Below are positions 1-9,153 of a DNA stretch of 64,000 nt, piece after piece. The DNA comes from Bacillus sp. RO3 (GTDB taxonomy: Bacteria; Bacillota; Bacilli; Bacillales; Bacillaceae_B). The notes under the pieces were generated by a model, which was not told the origin of the DNA, made no database searches, and saw nothing but the letters and a program-made list of their open reading frames with translations. Location: contig NZ_JAAXCV010000034.1 in the NCBI RefSeq assembly GCF_012911895.1, positions 372,001 to 436,000 of the forward strand, read 5' to 3'. The stretch's first letter is position 1; every line of letters begins with the position of its first letter. The position numbers and the translations under genes are program-made.

Positions 1-475
1 GTTGGAGCGTTAAGCTGTCAGGGGTCGTATTATGGCTTATTTGTAATTCATCCCCCACTTTTATGTGCAACGTCCCTATCATACCTGTCATGATCCCACA
101 GTTGGTAAATATCTGGTCAATCAGATGGGTGGTGGTGGTCTTACCATTTGTCCCTGTCACCCCAACCAATAAAAGCTGATGGGAGGGCTGCTTATAGAAG
201 TGGTCTGCAAGTATCGCCATTGATTTCTTCGTATCGGGAACGATTATGACAGGGACATTTGCCTCAATGCCCCTCTCAGCTAGAATGGCAGAAGCACCGC
301 TCTTTTCAGCCTCATTTGCCAGAGAGTGGCTATCGATTTCCAATCCGTTAATACAGATAAATAAGTCACCATTTTTTACTTTCTTATGGTGATTAGCTAT
401 GTTTGAGATAACCGGATCCCCTTCGCCCTGTACTGAGTAAAATGGTAGTACTTCCAGCAAAGTGTGCAATCTCAT
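1..475 (-). CDS. murE: UDP-N-acetylmuramoyl-tripeptide synthetase MurE (N-terminal part, cut by window edge)
   Basis: Cytoplasmic ligase that adds the third amino acid (meso-diaminopimelate in Bacillus) to UDP-MurNAc-L-Ala-D-Glu in peptidoglycan precursor synthesis. The first 158 codons are visible, read from an ATG at 473-475 with GAGGAG just upstream. The Mur-ligase ATP-binding P-loop GTNGKTTTT is plain near residue 110, followed by the substrate-binding NTTPDS motif near the window edge. It is the last dcw gene seen, downstream of spoVD on the same strand. The 215 bp between them hold a 7-bp inverted repeat (CAGGGCT/AGCCCTG) but no clear T-tract, so readthrough from upstream is possible. 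Confidence 0.95.
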   Translation of the reverse strand, partial: MRLHTLLEVLPFYSVQGEGDPVISNIANHHKKVKNGDLFICINGLEIDSHSLANEAEKSGASAILAERGIEANVPVIIVPDTKKSMAILADHFYKQPSHQLLLVGVTGTNGKTTTTHLIDQIFTNCGIMTGMIGTLHIKVGDELQISHNTTPDSLTLQ

Positions 476-690
476 CTTTTCAACTCCTCACAGGTAGAAA
501 GCAACCTTTTTATATTTTACAAAAAAATGCGAATGAAAGCTATCAACCTTTTATCTTAGTTGGTTAAAATTATCGATAACTCACAGACTGTCACATTTTC
601 CTATTTCAGGGCTCCCTTCGATCAAGAAGCCCTGGACATAAATATGAAGTATATCATGAATCATGACAATGTGAGTGGCTCAGTTGTAAG

Positions 691-2607
691 TTATTCGGAT
701 AGATATACCCTGACTTTTGATCCTTGCTTAATTTTCACGCCTGGATCCGGGGATTGACTCACCACTTTATCTCCATTCCCACTTATATCTAAGTCAAGAT
801 TAACGAGCTGCTCCTGTAACTCATTTTTAGTCAATCCGACTAAATCCGGGGTTTCAACCATGGGTGTATCCGTCCACGTCATCTTCTTTTCAATCTGATC
901 CTTCCTCTTAGGCACTCCCATCGCTTCCAAACTATCTCCAATGATACTCCCTGCAATTGGTGCGGCTACGACTCCACCAAATTGTACTGTACCTTTTGGA
1001 TTATCGACAGCTACATAGACGACAATTTCAGGATCATCTGCAGGAGCAACCCCCATAAATGAAACAATGTGATTGTTTTCCAAGTACTTGCCGTCCTTTG
1101 CCTTTTGAGCGGTCCCCGTTTTCCCGCCTACCCGGTATCCATCTACAAAGGCTTTCCCTCCTGTACCTTGTGCAACAACACTTTCTAACGCTTCGCGTAT
1201 TTGCTTTGATGTTTCTTCAGAGATGACCCTCTTCTTCATTTGAGGCGTTTTTCTCATTACCACTTCTCCACTGGAAGGGTCCACAAGTTCCTTTGCTATA
1301 TACGGTTGATACAAAATCCCCCCGTTGACGGCTGCCGATACAGCGGCTACCTGCTGAATCGGAGTCACGGCCACACCCTGACCGAAAGCCGTAGTTGCCT
1401 GCTCCACAGGTCCTACCCGATCAAGATTAAAGAGAATTCCCTTCCCCTCTCCTTGAAGGTCAATCCCTGTCTTTTGTCCAAATCCAAAATCATGGATATA
1501 ACTGAAGAGCTTTTCTTTCCCCAGCCTTTCCCCGAGCTCCACAAACCCTGGGTTACATGAATTTTGGACAACTTCAAGAAAGGTCTGGGTTCCATGTCCT
1601 CCCCTCTTCCAACAATGAAGGGTAGAACCGGCTACTTCTATATGACCGGGGTCATGGAATTTTTCCTTATGAAGGTCGACTTTATTCTCTTCAAGGGCTG
1701 CTGCAAGGGTAATGATTTTAAATGTAGACCCTGGTTCATAGGTGCTCCAGATTGGTAGATTACGGTTATAGATTTCCTGGGGAACGTTTCTGAAATTTGC
1801 CGGATCAAAAGTCGGCCGGCTTGACATGGCTAAGATTTCACCGGTTTTTGGATTCATGGCAATCGCGATGATCCCATCCGGGTTGTAGGTGGCTTGAGCA
1901 ATATCCAATTCACGCTCAATGATGGTTTGGACCTTTGTATCGATGGTTAGCTTTAAATCCAGTCCATTCGCCGGTTTCTCAAAGTCGTCTGCCATATCAG
2001 GCATCCTTTTTCCTTTTGCATCGGAGAAGAATTTCACATACCCTTTATCTCCACTAAGCTCTTCATCATATGAAAGTTCGAGTCCCATCAACCCCTGGTT
2101 ATCTATCCCTGCAAAGCCGAGAACATGGGATAGATAGCTTCCATATGGGTAATACCGCTTAGAATCTTCACCTAAGTAAACCCCTTTAAGGTTAAGGTCC
2201 CTGACTTCTTTCGCTTTGTCGTATGAGATTTTACGAGCTTCTTTAATCAAGACCATATTGGCACTCTGTGTTACATATTTATATGCAGCTTCTACTGAAA
2301 TATTAAGAACAGCCGCCAGTTTATCTGCGGTTCCCTGGGGATCGGTAATTTGTCTCGGGACGACAAATATCGTCGGGGCACTCTGATTCCCTGCAAGTTC
2401 CACCCCATTACGGTCCACGATCTTACCCCTCTCAGGTTGAAATGGAATATTCCGACTCCATGAGTCCTTTGCCAACCCCGTAAGCCAGTCCCCTTTAAAG
2501 AACTGAACATAACCAAGCCTTATGTCGATAATGGAGAATATCAGGACTCCTGCTACCAGTGCAGCTGCTAAACGCTTTCTTACTGTTACATTGGATACTC
2601 TTTTCAC
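691..2607 (-). CDS. spoVD: Stage V sporulation protein D, a class B penicillin-binding protein
   Basis: Membrane-anchored transpeptidase that makes spore cortex peptidoglycan. From the chosen GTG it is 638 aa: a membrane segment at about residues 10-30, a PBP dimerisation domain, then a transpeptidase with the active-site serine in STFK near 294, SCN near 350 and KTGTA near 496, and one C-terminal PASTA domain (last ~60 residues). Start choice: GGGGAGG lies 8 nt before GTG 2605-2607, giving the family N-terminus VSNVTVRKRL. An in-frame ATG at 2638-2640 lies inside a sigma-E-like -10 element and has no ribosome site. It sits behind pbpB but has its own putative sporulation promoter. Confidence 0.95.
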   Translation of the reverse strand: MKRVSNVTVRKRLAAALVAGVLIFSIIDIRLGYVQFFKGDWLTGLAKDSWSRNIPFQPERGKIVDRNGVELAGNQSAPTIFVVPRQITDPQGTADKLAAVLNISVEAAYKYVTQSANMVLIKEARKISYDKAKEVRDLNLKGVYLGEDSKRYYPYGSYLSHVLGFAGIDNQGLMGLELSYDEELSGDKGYVKFFSDAKGKRMPDMADDFEKPANGLDLKLTIDTKVQTIIERELDIAQATYNPDGIIAIAMNPKTGEILAMSSRPTFDPANFRNVPQEIYNRNLPIWSTYEPGSTFKIITLAAALEENKVDLHKEKFHDPGHIEVAGSTLHCWKRGGHGTQTFLEVVQNSCNPGFVELGERLGKEKLFSYIHDFGFGQKTGIDLQGEGKGILFNLDRVGPVEQATTAFGQGVAVTPIQQVAAVSAAVNGGILYQPYIAKELVDPSSGEVVMRKTPQMKKRVISEETSKQIREALESVVAQGTGGKAFVDGYRVGGKTGTAQKAKDGKYLENNHIVSFMGVAPADDPEIVVYVAVDNPKGTVQFGGVVAAPIAGSIIGDSLEAMGVPKRKDQIEKKMTWTDTPMVETPDLVGLTKNELQEQLVNLDLDISGNGDKVVSQSPDPGVKIKQGSKVRVYLSE

Positions 2608-2638
2608 AAATGGAACCTCCCCTTCTATGGCTCGTTCC

Positions 2639-2667
2639 ATTATATGCTTGGACCTATCGGGGTATGT
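2639..2667 (-). promoter_or_regulatory. Putative sigma-E promoter of spoVD
   Basis: On the minus strand CATATAAT (2639-2646) closely matches the sigma-E -10 consensus CATACAMT. A weaker -35 (ACATACC, 2661-2667) lies 14 bp upstream, the usual spacing. spoVD is sigma-E-dependent in B. subtilis, so location and family agree. The -35 match is only partial. Confidence 0.5.
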
Positions 2668-2831
2668 TTGAAATCAAAGAAAGGAGGAGTTTTGACCGAC
2701 TACCCTTCTTCATTCGATGAGGGAGACCATAAGAAAAAGGGCGACTTTCATGTAACCTTCCTCATCCATGAATCGTCTACATGGTAATCGATCCAGAGGA
2801 GCGGGTCACATATCCAAGTCAGCCCTTTCAC

Positions 2832-5033
2832 TTAATTAAGTGGACGTTCTTCAACTGCTTCTTCTTTATTTTTTTGTTCATGTTCATCAGGGGTATTAAA
2901 ATTCACCACGAGTGGCTCCTCCTGTTTCACAGGTACCCCAGGTTGAATATTTTGACTGACGGCATACCCGTTTCCGACCATATTGATCTTCAGTCCAGCT
3001 ACGTTCGCTACTTTGAATACATCTCGTACCGACCAACCCTTCATATCGGGGATAGTAGTGTCACCGTCCGTTTGAATGACCACTTTTTCACCCTGCAGGA
3101 TTTTACTTCCTGCCTGAGGCAATTGCTGTATCACTTTAGAACCGTTTCCAACGACCACAGGAGAAGCACCTGCTGCCTTTAAAGCTTTTTTTGCGTCATC
3201 GATGCTCATTTTTTGCGTATCAGGAACTGTCAATTCTTTTAAGCTCACTTTTTCCTGAGGCTTAATGTTTAAATATTTCAGGCTATTTTGCATCACTGGC
3301 CTAAATATGTCTGATACAGGGTCAGACCCTATTTCAGTCAACTCCAGTTCAGGCTGCTGCACACCTACATACACAATTAACTCAGGATCCTCAATAGGGG
3401 CCATGCCCATGAAAGAAAACAGGTAATTTTCTTTTCCACTCATATACTTACCTGTTTCCGGATCAGGTATCTGACCTGATCCGGATTTCCCGCCGACACG
3501 ATACCCTTCTATGGCAAATCTCGTTCCTGTCCCATTTTCTGAAGTGACCGTTGTTTCAAGGTACTCCCTTGTCTTTTCAGCCGTTTCTTTTGTAATGGGG
3601 GCTCCGGCAACTTCAGGCTTTGTTTCTTTCATTACTTTTTTCGAATTGGGATCGACTATTTTTGAGATCACATAAGGCTTCATCATTTTGCCATCATTTG
3701 CAATGGCTGATTGTGCCTGTATCATCTGAAGAGGTGTCACAGTCGTACCCTGACCAAAAATGGTTGTATATTTTTCAATTGGATAGTGGTATAAGATAGA
3801 TCCGGAAGCTTCATTTGGCAATCCTACACCGGTTGCCCTACCAAACCCAAAATCCTGTAAGTATTGTTCATACGTTTCAAACCCCATTTTATCCAGTAAA
3901 TTTGCAAATGCTACGTTGGAAGATCTTTGAACTCCTTCTAAATACGAAATCGTTCCCCACCCTTCTCCTCCATTATGGTCCCTGATGGGATTATGGACGT
4001 TTTCAACATAATATTTACCTGATTGATAAAGTTCATGGGGATTGAATTTCCCTTCATTCACGGCGGCTGCAAGGGAAAAGGACTTCATCGTTGACCCTGG
4101 CTCATACGTATCCTCGACGATGAAATTGGTCCAGTTGTCAAGCAAGCCTTCCCTTGAATCAGGGTGGAATGTAGGCCTCTGAGACATGGCTAGAATTTTC
4201 CCCGTTTTGGGGTCCGATACAATCGCAAACATCTTTTTAGGCTTATATTTTTTCTGGACTTCATTCATTGCTTCTTCAAGAAACGTCTGAATTTTTTTGT
4301 CAATGGTAAGATAGATGTCATCTCCATCCTGCGGGGCGGTTACATGCTCGTCAGCATTTGGCAGTAGATACCCCCACACATCACTCTTATATTCCACTGA
4401 ACCATCCTTCCCACTTAACACCTCATCAAAGCTTGCTTCCACACCCATTTTGCCAACGGTCTTAGATTCTCCGTTATCCGATGTGGACTTTTGGGCAAAC
4501 CCGATAAGGTGCGAGGCGAAGGAACCATTTGGATAGAAACGTTTTGCTTCTTTCCTAAATGTGATTCCAGGTATATTCTGTTCCCGGATCTCAAGCATTA
4601 ATTGATGAGACAGGTCTCTGCCTGAAGACCCAAATTCCACCTGATACCGCCCCTCTTGATTAAGGCGGTCATATATTTCACTCTCTTTCATGTCAAGGTA
4701 GGGTGCAAGGGCTTTTGCTGTTTCATGGGGATCTGTCACATGCTTTGGTTTTTCCGGATCACTCGTGATGCTGGGATCTAAAATGGCAACAAGTGTGTAG
4801 GCAGAAGTATCCTCGGCAATGACTTCTCCTTTCCCATCGAAAATCGTACCTCTATGAGCCTCTAAAATCTGACTTTTTATATATTTTTTTGCCGCTTGAG
4901 AAGCAAGTACTTTACCCTCTGCTTCTCCGGTGACCTGAATCGTGACAAAGCGGACCATTAATACAAAAAAGAGCAAGCCGAAAATCCCGAACAGGATGGC
5001 TGCCCCTATGTTCATGCTTGGTCTTTTTTTCAT
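2832..5033 (-). CDS. pbpB: Penicillin-binding protein 2B, septal transpeptidase
   Basis: Essential class B PBP of the divisome that cross-links septal peptidoglycan with FtsW. 733 aa, about 20 longer than B. subtilis PBP 2B. One membrane segment at about residues 12-30 follows a short basic cytoplasmic end; the transpeptidase has STMK near residue 313 and SSN near 373. The third motif reads KSGSG near 515 rather than the common KTGTA; KSG also occurs in other class B PBPs such as pneumococcal PBP2x, so activity is expected. Two PASTA domains follow, then an acidic/basic charged tail. The start codon overlaps the ftsL stop (TAATG), indicating translational coupling. Confidence 0.95.
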   Translation of the reverse strand: MKKRPSMNIGAAILFGIFGLLFFVLMVRFVTIQVTGEAEGKVLASQAAKKYIKSQILEAHRGTIFDGKGEVIAEDTSAYTLVAILDPSITSDPEKPKHVTDPHETAKALAPYLDMKESEIYDRLNQEGRYQVEFGSSGRDLSHQLMLEIREQNIPGITFRKEAKRFYPNGSFASHLIGFAQKSTSDNGESKTVGKMGVEASFDEVLSGKDGSVEYKSDVWGYLLPNADEHVTAPQDGDDIYLTIDKKIQTFLEEAMNEVQKKYKPKKMFAIVSDPKTGKILAMSQRPTFHPDSREGLLDNWTNFIVEDTYEPGSTMKSFSLAAAVNEGKFNPHELYQSGKYYVENVHNPIRDHNGGEGWGTISYLEGVQRSSNVAFANLLDKMGFETYEQYLQDFGFGRATGVGLPNEASGSILYHYPIEKYTTIFGQGTTVTPLQMIQAQSAIANDGKMMKPYVISKIVDPNSKKVMKETKPEVAGAPITKETAEKTREYLETTVTSENGTGTRFAIEGYRVGGKSGSGQIPDPETGKYMSGKENYLFSFMGMAPIEDPELIVYVGVQQPELELTEIGSDPVSDIFRPVMQNSLKYLNIKPQEKVSLKELTVPDTQKMSIDDAKKALKAAGASPVVVGNGSKVIQQLPQAGSKILQGEKVVIQTDGDTTIPDMKGWSVRDVFKVANVAGLKINMVGNGYAVSQNIQPGVPVKQEEPLVVNFNTPDEHEQKNKEEAVEERPLN

Positions 5034-5401
5034 TACTGTTCAACAACCTTAACATTCTTTTCTTTCAAGTTAAGGCCAAGCTCTTTCGCTTTTTCAAGAA
5101 TACGCTCATACGTACTGAGCTCACTTACTTGAAGTTTGAGGTCATTATTGGCCTTCTCTTGTTTATCGATGGTTGATTCAACGTGCTGGACTTCTTTATT
5201 CACATCGTAAATGGCCGCTTGAGTTGTCACAATCTGGACGGCTAAAAAGCAAAATACCATGGCAAAAATCCCTACAAGAATCTTTTCACCTGGTGTGATG
5301 ATGGATTTTCTATCTTCACTCAGACGTTTCGGCTTCGCTTGAACGGATTGATTCGTTTTCTCAACGTTTTGCTGCTCGAACTTTCTGGCTAAGTTACTCA
5401 A
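5033..5401 (-). CDS. ftsL: Cell division protein FtsL
   Basis: Bitopic divisome protein that pairs with DivIC through its extracellular coiled coil. 122 aa: a basic N-terminal cytoplasmic part (~45 residues), one membrane segment around residues 42-62, and a heptad-rich coiled coil rich in K, E, L and Q to the end. It lies between rsmH and pbpB, the standard dcw order, and overlaps the pbpB start by one base. Confidence 0.92.
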   Translation of the reverse strand: MSNLARKFEQQNVEKTNQSVQAKPKRLSEDRKSIITPGEKILVGIFAMVFCFLAVQIVTTQAAIYDVNKEVQHVESTIDKQEKANNDLKLQVSELSTYERILEKAKELGLNLKEKNVKVVEQ

Positions 5402-5428
5402 AATTCTCCCTCCCGTTTCCTTTTCTAT

Positions 5429-6364
5429 TTATATATTTTTTTGTGCAATTCTTAATTTAGCCGACCTGGCTCGATTGTTTTCCTCTAATTCTTCATCGCT
5501 TGGCAGAATCGGTTTTCTTGTAACAAGCTGCAGCTCCGCTTCATATCCTTCAGGAATAATCGGCAATCCAGGAGGCAGGTCAGGACCAGACGCCTTCTCT
5601 TTGAACATGGTTTTGCAAATGCGGTCCTCGAGGGAATGGAAAGTTATGACACTCACTCTTCCTCCCTTGTGAAGAAGGTCTATGGCTTGTTCCAGTGAAT
5701 CTTCAAAGGCTCCAAGTTCATCATTCACAGCAATTCGAATTGCTTGAAAGACTCTCTTGGCTGGGTGCCCACCTTTACGTCTTGCTGGTGCAGGAATCCC
5801 CTCCTTAATCAATTCAACAAGCTCACCAGTTGTTTCAATCGCCTTGACCTCTCGTGCCGCCTCGATTTTTCTTGCGATTTGCTTAGAGAATTTTTCTTCT
5901 CCATATCGGTAAAATATCCGAACCAAGTCTTCAAACGACCAATGATTTACTACATCATAAGCAGTTACCTCACCTTGCAAGTCCATTCTCATGTCGAGTG
6001 GAGCATCATGATGATAACTGAAACCTCTTTCTGGAGTATCCAGCTGAGGAGATGATACACCAAGGTCGTATAGAATCCCATCCACACTATGTACTCCAAG
6101 TTGTTCAAGTTTTTCCTTTAGATGACGGAAATTTGATTGAACGAACGTTACTCTATCCTGATAGGCTGAAAGCTTTTCTTTTGCATGGGCGATGGCCGTC
6201 TCATCCTGGTCGAAGCAGTACAGGTGCCCCTTCGATGATAGCTGGGTGACAAGATACTCACTATGTCCCGCTCCACCTAAAGTACAATCTACATATACTC
6301 CATCTTCCTTAATATTCAAGCCATCTACTGTTTCCTTTAGCAATACAGTTGTATGTTTAAACAT
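5429..6364 (-). CDS. rsmH: 16S rRNA (cytosine(1402)-N(4))-methyltransferase
   Basis: SAM-dependent methylation of C1402 in 16S rRNA. 311 aa, the same length as B. subtilis RsmH (MraW), beginning [13 protein letters not shown]. The SAM-binding motif [10 protein letters not shown] lies near residue 30, and the family motifs [12 protein letters not shown] and ITFHSLEDR are present. An earlier in-frame TTG at 6406 would add 14 residues, but AAGGTG sits 7 nt before the ATG at 6362-6364 and the family starts there. Second gene of the mraZ operon. Confidence 0.95.
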   Translation of the reverse strand: MFKHTTVLLKETVDGLNIKEDGVYVDCTLGGAGHSEYLVTQLSSKGHLYCFDQDETAIAHAKEKLSAYQDRVTFVQSNFRHLKEKLEQLGVHSVDGILYDLGVSSPQLDTPERGFSYHHDAPLDMRMDLQGEVTAYDVVNHWSFEDLVRIFYRYGEEKFSKQIARKIEAAREVKAIETTGELVELIKEGIPAPARRKGGHPAKRVFQAIRIAVNDELGAFEDSLEQAIDLLHKGGRVSVITFHSLEDRICKTMFKEKASGPDLPPGLPIIPEGYEAELQLVTRKPILPSDEELEENNRARSAKLRIAQKNI

Positions 6365-6402
6365 GTTGCATTCACCTTTCCAATCGAACGTTTTGTGGGG
6401 GA

Positions 6403-6834
6403 TCAAATATCGAACCCTACCATATTCTCTGCAAGTTCAGCAAATGAATCTTCGGACTGTGTGAAATAGTCTTCCCATAATGATTTACTCCAAATCTCAA
6501 TTCGATTGGAAACTCCTAAAATGATGCATTCTTTTTCCAAATGTGCATAATTCACAAGTGCAGCAGGAATATTCACCCTGCCTGTCTTATCTAATTCACT
6601 CTCAGTTGCTCCCGAGAAGAAGAATCGGGTAAAGGCACGGGCATCTTTCTTTGTCAGTGGCAGGGCTTTGAGCTTTTCTTCTAGTGCTCGCCATTCATCC
6701 ATGGGATAACCAAATAAGCATTGATCGAGTCCCCGGGTGACGACAAACGAATCTCCGAGGTGATCACGGAACTTGGCAGGTATGATTAAACGGCCTTTAT
6801 TATCAATGTTATGTTGATATTCGCCCATGAACAT
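6403..6834 (-). CDS. mraZ: Transcriptional regulator MraZ
   Basis: AbrB-fold DNA-binding protein that forms a ring and represses its own dcw operon by binding short direct repeats at the promoter. 143 aa from [15 protein letters not shown], exactly the B. subtilis length; two tandem MraZ domains each carry a D-K-GR-(L/V)-(I/N)-IPA type motif (near residues 10 and 85). An ATG five codons later than the longest frame is chosen because a G-rich ribosome site precedes it. First gene of the operon; four putative MraZ boxes lie immediately upstream. Confidence 0.95.
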   Translation of the reverse strand: MFMGEYQHNIDNKGRLIIPAKFRDHLGDSFVVTRGLDQCLFGYPMDEWRALEEKLKALPLTKKDARAFTRFFFSGATESELDKTGRVNIPAALVNYAHLEKECIILGVSNRIEIWSKSLWEDYFTQSEDSFAELAENMVGFDI

Positions 6835-6845
6835 ATGCACTGCCC

Positions 6846-6890
6846 CCACTTTCTATCACAAATGTACCACATCCCCCCACTTTTCTCCAC
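6846..6890 (-). promoter_or_regulatory. MraZ-binding direct repeats upstream of mraZ
   Basis: On the minus strand the motif GTGG recurs at 6887-6890, 6877-6880 and 6867-6870 with an exact 10-bp period (TGGAG, TGGGG, TGGTA), plus a fourth GTGGGG at 6846-6849, 21 bp further on. Known MraZ operators are TGGGN-type direct repeats separated by 5 nt. The repeats lie just upstream of the ribosome site of mraZ and overlap the likely core promoter, as expected for autorepression. Confidence 0.75.
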
Positions 6891-6997
6891 TCTTTTCTAA
6901 ATTCTTTCCCGGCAAAATATTCCCTCTATTTTTCATTAGTCTTTTTCTCTCTTTTCCAGACATTTTTCAAGGGTTGAAATTTGTCTTTAAACAACGG

Positions 6998-7043
6998 AAA
7001 AAGGACCTAATCCGCAATAATAAACGAATTAGGTCCTTTTTTT
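6998..7043 (-). terminator. Terminator after bshC
   Basis: Stem AAAAAGGACCTAAT pairs with ATTAGGTCC followed by a T-run, around a ~15-nt loop. It separates bshC from the mraZ promoter; A/T symmetry would let it work in both directions. Confidence 0.85.
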
Positions 7044-7057
7044 GAACGAAGTAGAGC

Positions 7058-8677
7058 TTACAGATAGACTACTTTATGAGTTCCGTCGAAAGCAAAATCT
7101 TGAAGGGTTAGATCTTTCACGAATTCTGGTCCGTATTTGTTAAGGAAATAAAGAATATTCCACGTTCTTTCCTGAGGTCCTTCATTTGGCCTTATGCTGT
7201 TTTCCACCTTCATGAATTGATGCAAAGTCAAGGAATGCTTATCTTTCAGTGCTTTATCCACTTTGCTGCGTAAATAATCGAACTGATTAAGGTGGAACTC
7301 AAGGTTCTTATCTATTATCTGATGTAATCCTCGATCGATGCTTACAGCCTCCTCCCGGATTCTTTCATACTTCCGTTGGAGTTCATCTTTGATTTGTTTC
7401 ATTTCCAACTCTAAACCTGGACGTTCCAGCGATTTCCAAAAGGCATCACGGGCTGTTGATACTCCTTCTGTAATCACTCCATGAAGAGTTAATTGCAAGT
7501 CAGTCATTCGTTTATCTATTTCACGTTCTAGAATGGTAATATTTAATCTCGGCACCACTGGAGGCATTTTCAAATCAACGAATTCAAAAGCTTTTTTCAG
7601 CTCTCCCCAATAGGCAATCTCACCAGGACCCGCGACAAAGGCCAGAGTGGGGAATAACCATTCCTGCATCAGGGGCCTCGTAACAACATTATTGCTGAAT
7701 GATTCAGGACTTTCCTCCAGAATGGATAGCAGTTCCACTTCAGAATATGATTTACTGCCATTCTTCTCAACAAACGTATTTCCTTCTCTCTCTAATAAGG
7801 CCCTTTCGTTCTGATATTGAATAAAGAGATTGGCTGCAGAAGGCGAGACATCCAATTGAGTACTAAATCCATTTCCCCTAATCATTTCTTGTTGCTCTAA
7901 CACTGCATTTGTAATGGATTGACTGTTCTTTAGTAAATAGTGAAAATGTGTTGATTCTAGCTTTCTTAATAAAGGATAGGCTGAATCGATGACCAGTAGG
8001 CCGAAATCTTTGAATAAGCTCATGACAAAGTGGGCAAAAAAGCGGACGATATCCTCCTCTTCATCAACCATTATCGTAAGGTCCTCTTTCAATTGTTTCG
8101 TATGCTCCGTTTCTCCCAAAAGCAGAAATATGTCATCAAGCCACTTTTTCATTACTGGCTTAGAGTATGTAATATGTGACGTCATTTTCTTTTCCACGAC
8201 GCGCTCAGGATAACCGACCTTTTCTAACTTGGACCCTTTTTCTATATATATATGATTTACTTCTTGATAATCATGATCTTCCCCGGCTATCCAAAAAACA
8301 GGAACGACAGGATGATTTAATTCTTCTTCCTGCTGCCTTGCTAATTGTATGACCGAAATGATCTTATGTATCGTGTAGAGCGGACCCGTCAATAGACCCG
8401 CCTGCTGCCCTGCGATGACAGTAACGGCATTGTTTCGCAATTTGACAAGGGATTCTTCTACCTTCGCAGATGTCGGAAGCGACTTCATATAGGAAGCAAT
8501 GCATTCAGCAAGCTCCATTCTGTGAAATTGTCGGGAACCTAAATCTTTCAACCGCTCAGAATAGACGGCAGGACTGTTAACGTTATAGTGGAAATAAGAA
8601 GTGACAGGCTCTTCTTGCTTTAAATACTGTGAGGCAAACCGATTTATTGCTGGAATGTTCAAGCTTTCCAATTCCAT
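7058..8677 (-). CDS. bshC: Bacillithiol biosynthesis cysteine-adding enzyme BshC
   Basis: Putative ligase that joins cysteine to glucosaminyl-malate in the last step of bacillithiol synthesis, the low-molecular-weight thiol of Bacillales. 539 aa, full family length (YllA in B. subtilis). Family sequences seen include VIAGQQAGLLTGPLYTIHK near residue 90, FWIAGEDHDYQEVNH near 135 and a long coiled-coil stretch around 390-470. Located just upstream of mraZ as in B. subtilis; likely cotranscribed with the DUF3397 gene and panE. Confidence 0.93.
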   Translation of the reverse strand: MELESLNIPAINRFASQYLKQEEPVTSYFHYNVNSPAVYSERLKDLGSRQFHRMELAECIASYMKSLPTSAKVEESLVKLRNNAVTVIAGQQAGLLTGPLYTIHKIISVIQLARQQEEELNHPVVPVFWIAGEDHDYQEVNHIYIEKGSKLEKVGYPERVVEKKMTSHITYSKPVMKKWLDDIFLLLGETEHTKQLKEDLTIMVDEEEDIVRFFAHFVMSLFKDFGLLVIDSAYPLLRKLESTHFHYLLKNSQSITNAVLEQQEMIRGNGFSTQLDVSPSAANLFIQYQNERALLEREGNTFVEKNGSKSYSEVELLSILEESPESFSNNVVTRPLMQEWLFPTLAFVAGPGEIAYWGELKKAFEFVDLKMPPVVPRLNITILEREIDKRMTDLQLTLHGVITEGVSTARDAFWKSLERPGLELEMKQIKDELQRKYERIREEAVSIDRGLHQIIDKNLEFHLNQFDYLRSKVDKALKDKHSLTLHQFMKVENSIRPNEGPQERTWNILYFLNKYGPEFVKDLTLQDFAFDGTHKVVYL

Positions 8678-8765
8678 TTGAATTACTCCTTTTCTAGCTC
8701 TTTATATCCTAACGATGAGTATATCATTCCACAATGAGAAAAGGAAAAAACTTGCCTGTTGCCAT

Positions 8766-9152
8766 TTAATACAAATCAAGGATCCGTAGTATCAGTCCTG
8801 TTATCATCAACGTTATATAAGCAGCAAAGAACAATAGGAAATTCACACGCCAGAACCCCCTGAATACCTTGGGATAGTGAACCTCGCCCTTAATCTTCCA
8901 ATACATAGTGGCAAAGAGTATCCCGATAGAGCAAATAATAAGAAAAATAAGCCACAGATAGGAGGTTTGCCAAATGGCAATCACAATGAAGTGAACGGAC
9001 ACGATTAAAAGAAATGTTGTGATGTCTAAGGCAAAATGAACGGCTTTTCTGTGGTTCTTCATAATCTCTTTCGCAACGATGAAGCAGATGAAATATCCCA
9101 AAAATGGGATCAAAACGAATATGGCAATGATGGTCGAAAAAATCGAAGCCAT
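8766..9152 (-). CDS. DUF3397 family membrane protein
   Basis: 128 aa, almost entirely four hydrophobic helices (about residues 2-26, 35-60, 62-84, 100-125) with short basic loops. I recall DUF3397 proteins next to panE and bshC in Bacillaceae. No function is known to me. Its ATG starts one base after the panE stop, so it is in one operon with panE and probably bshC (88 bp downstream). Confidence 0.8.
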   Translation of the reverse strand: MASIFSTIIAIFVLIPFLGYFICFIVAKEIMKNHRKAVHFALDITTFLLIVSVHFIVIAIWQTSYLWLIFLIICSIGILFATMYWKIKGEVHYPKVFRGFWRVNFLLFFAAYITLMITGLILRILDLY

Positions 9153-9153
9153 T

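Noticed and set aside
560-757. Plus-strand 65-codon frame between murE and spoVD
   Set aside because: It runs into the spoVD 3' end on the other strand and lacks a ribosome site; the gap has only a short inverted repeat.
2703-2745. A 13-codon peptide (MKVALFLMVSLIE) with GGAAGG upstream, ahead of spoVD
   Set aside because: Too short to support; no attenuator structure around it.
2781-3182. Plus-strand 133-codon frame over the pbpB end
   Set aside because: Antisense to the PASTA domains; composition unlike neighbours.
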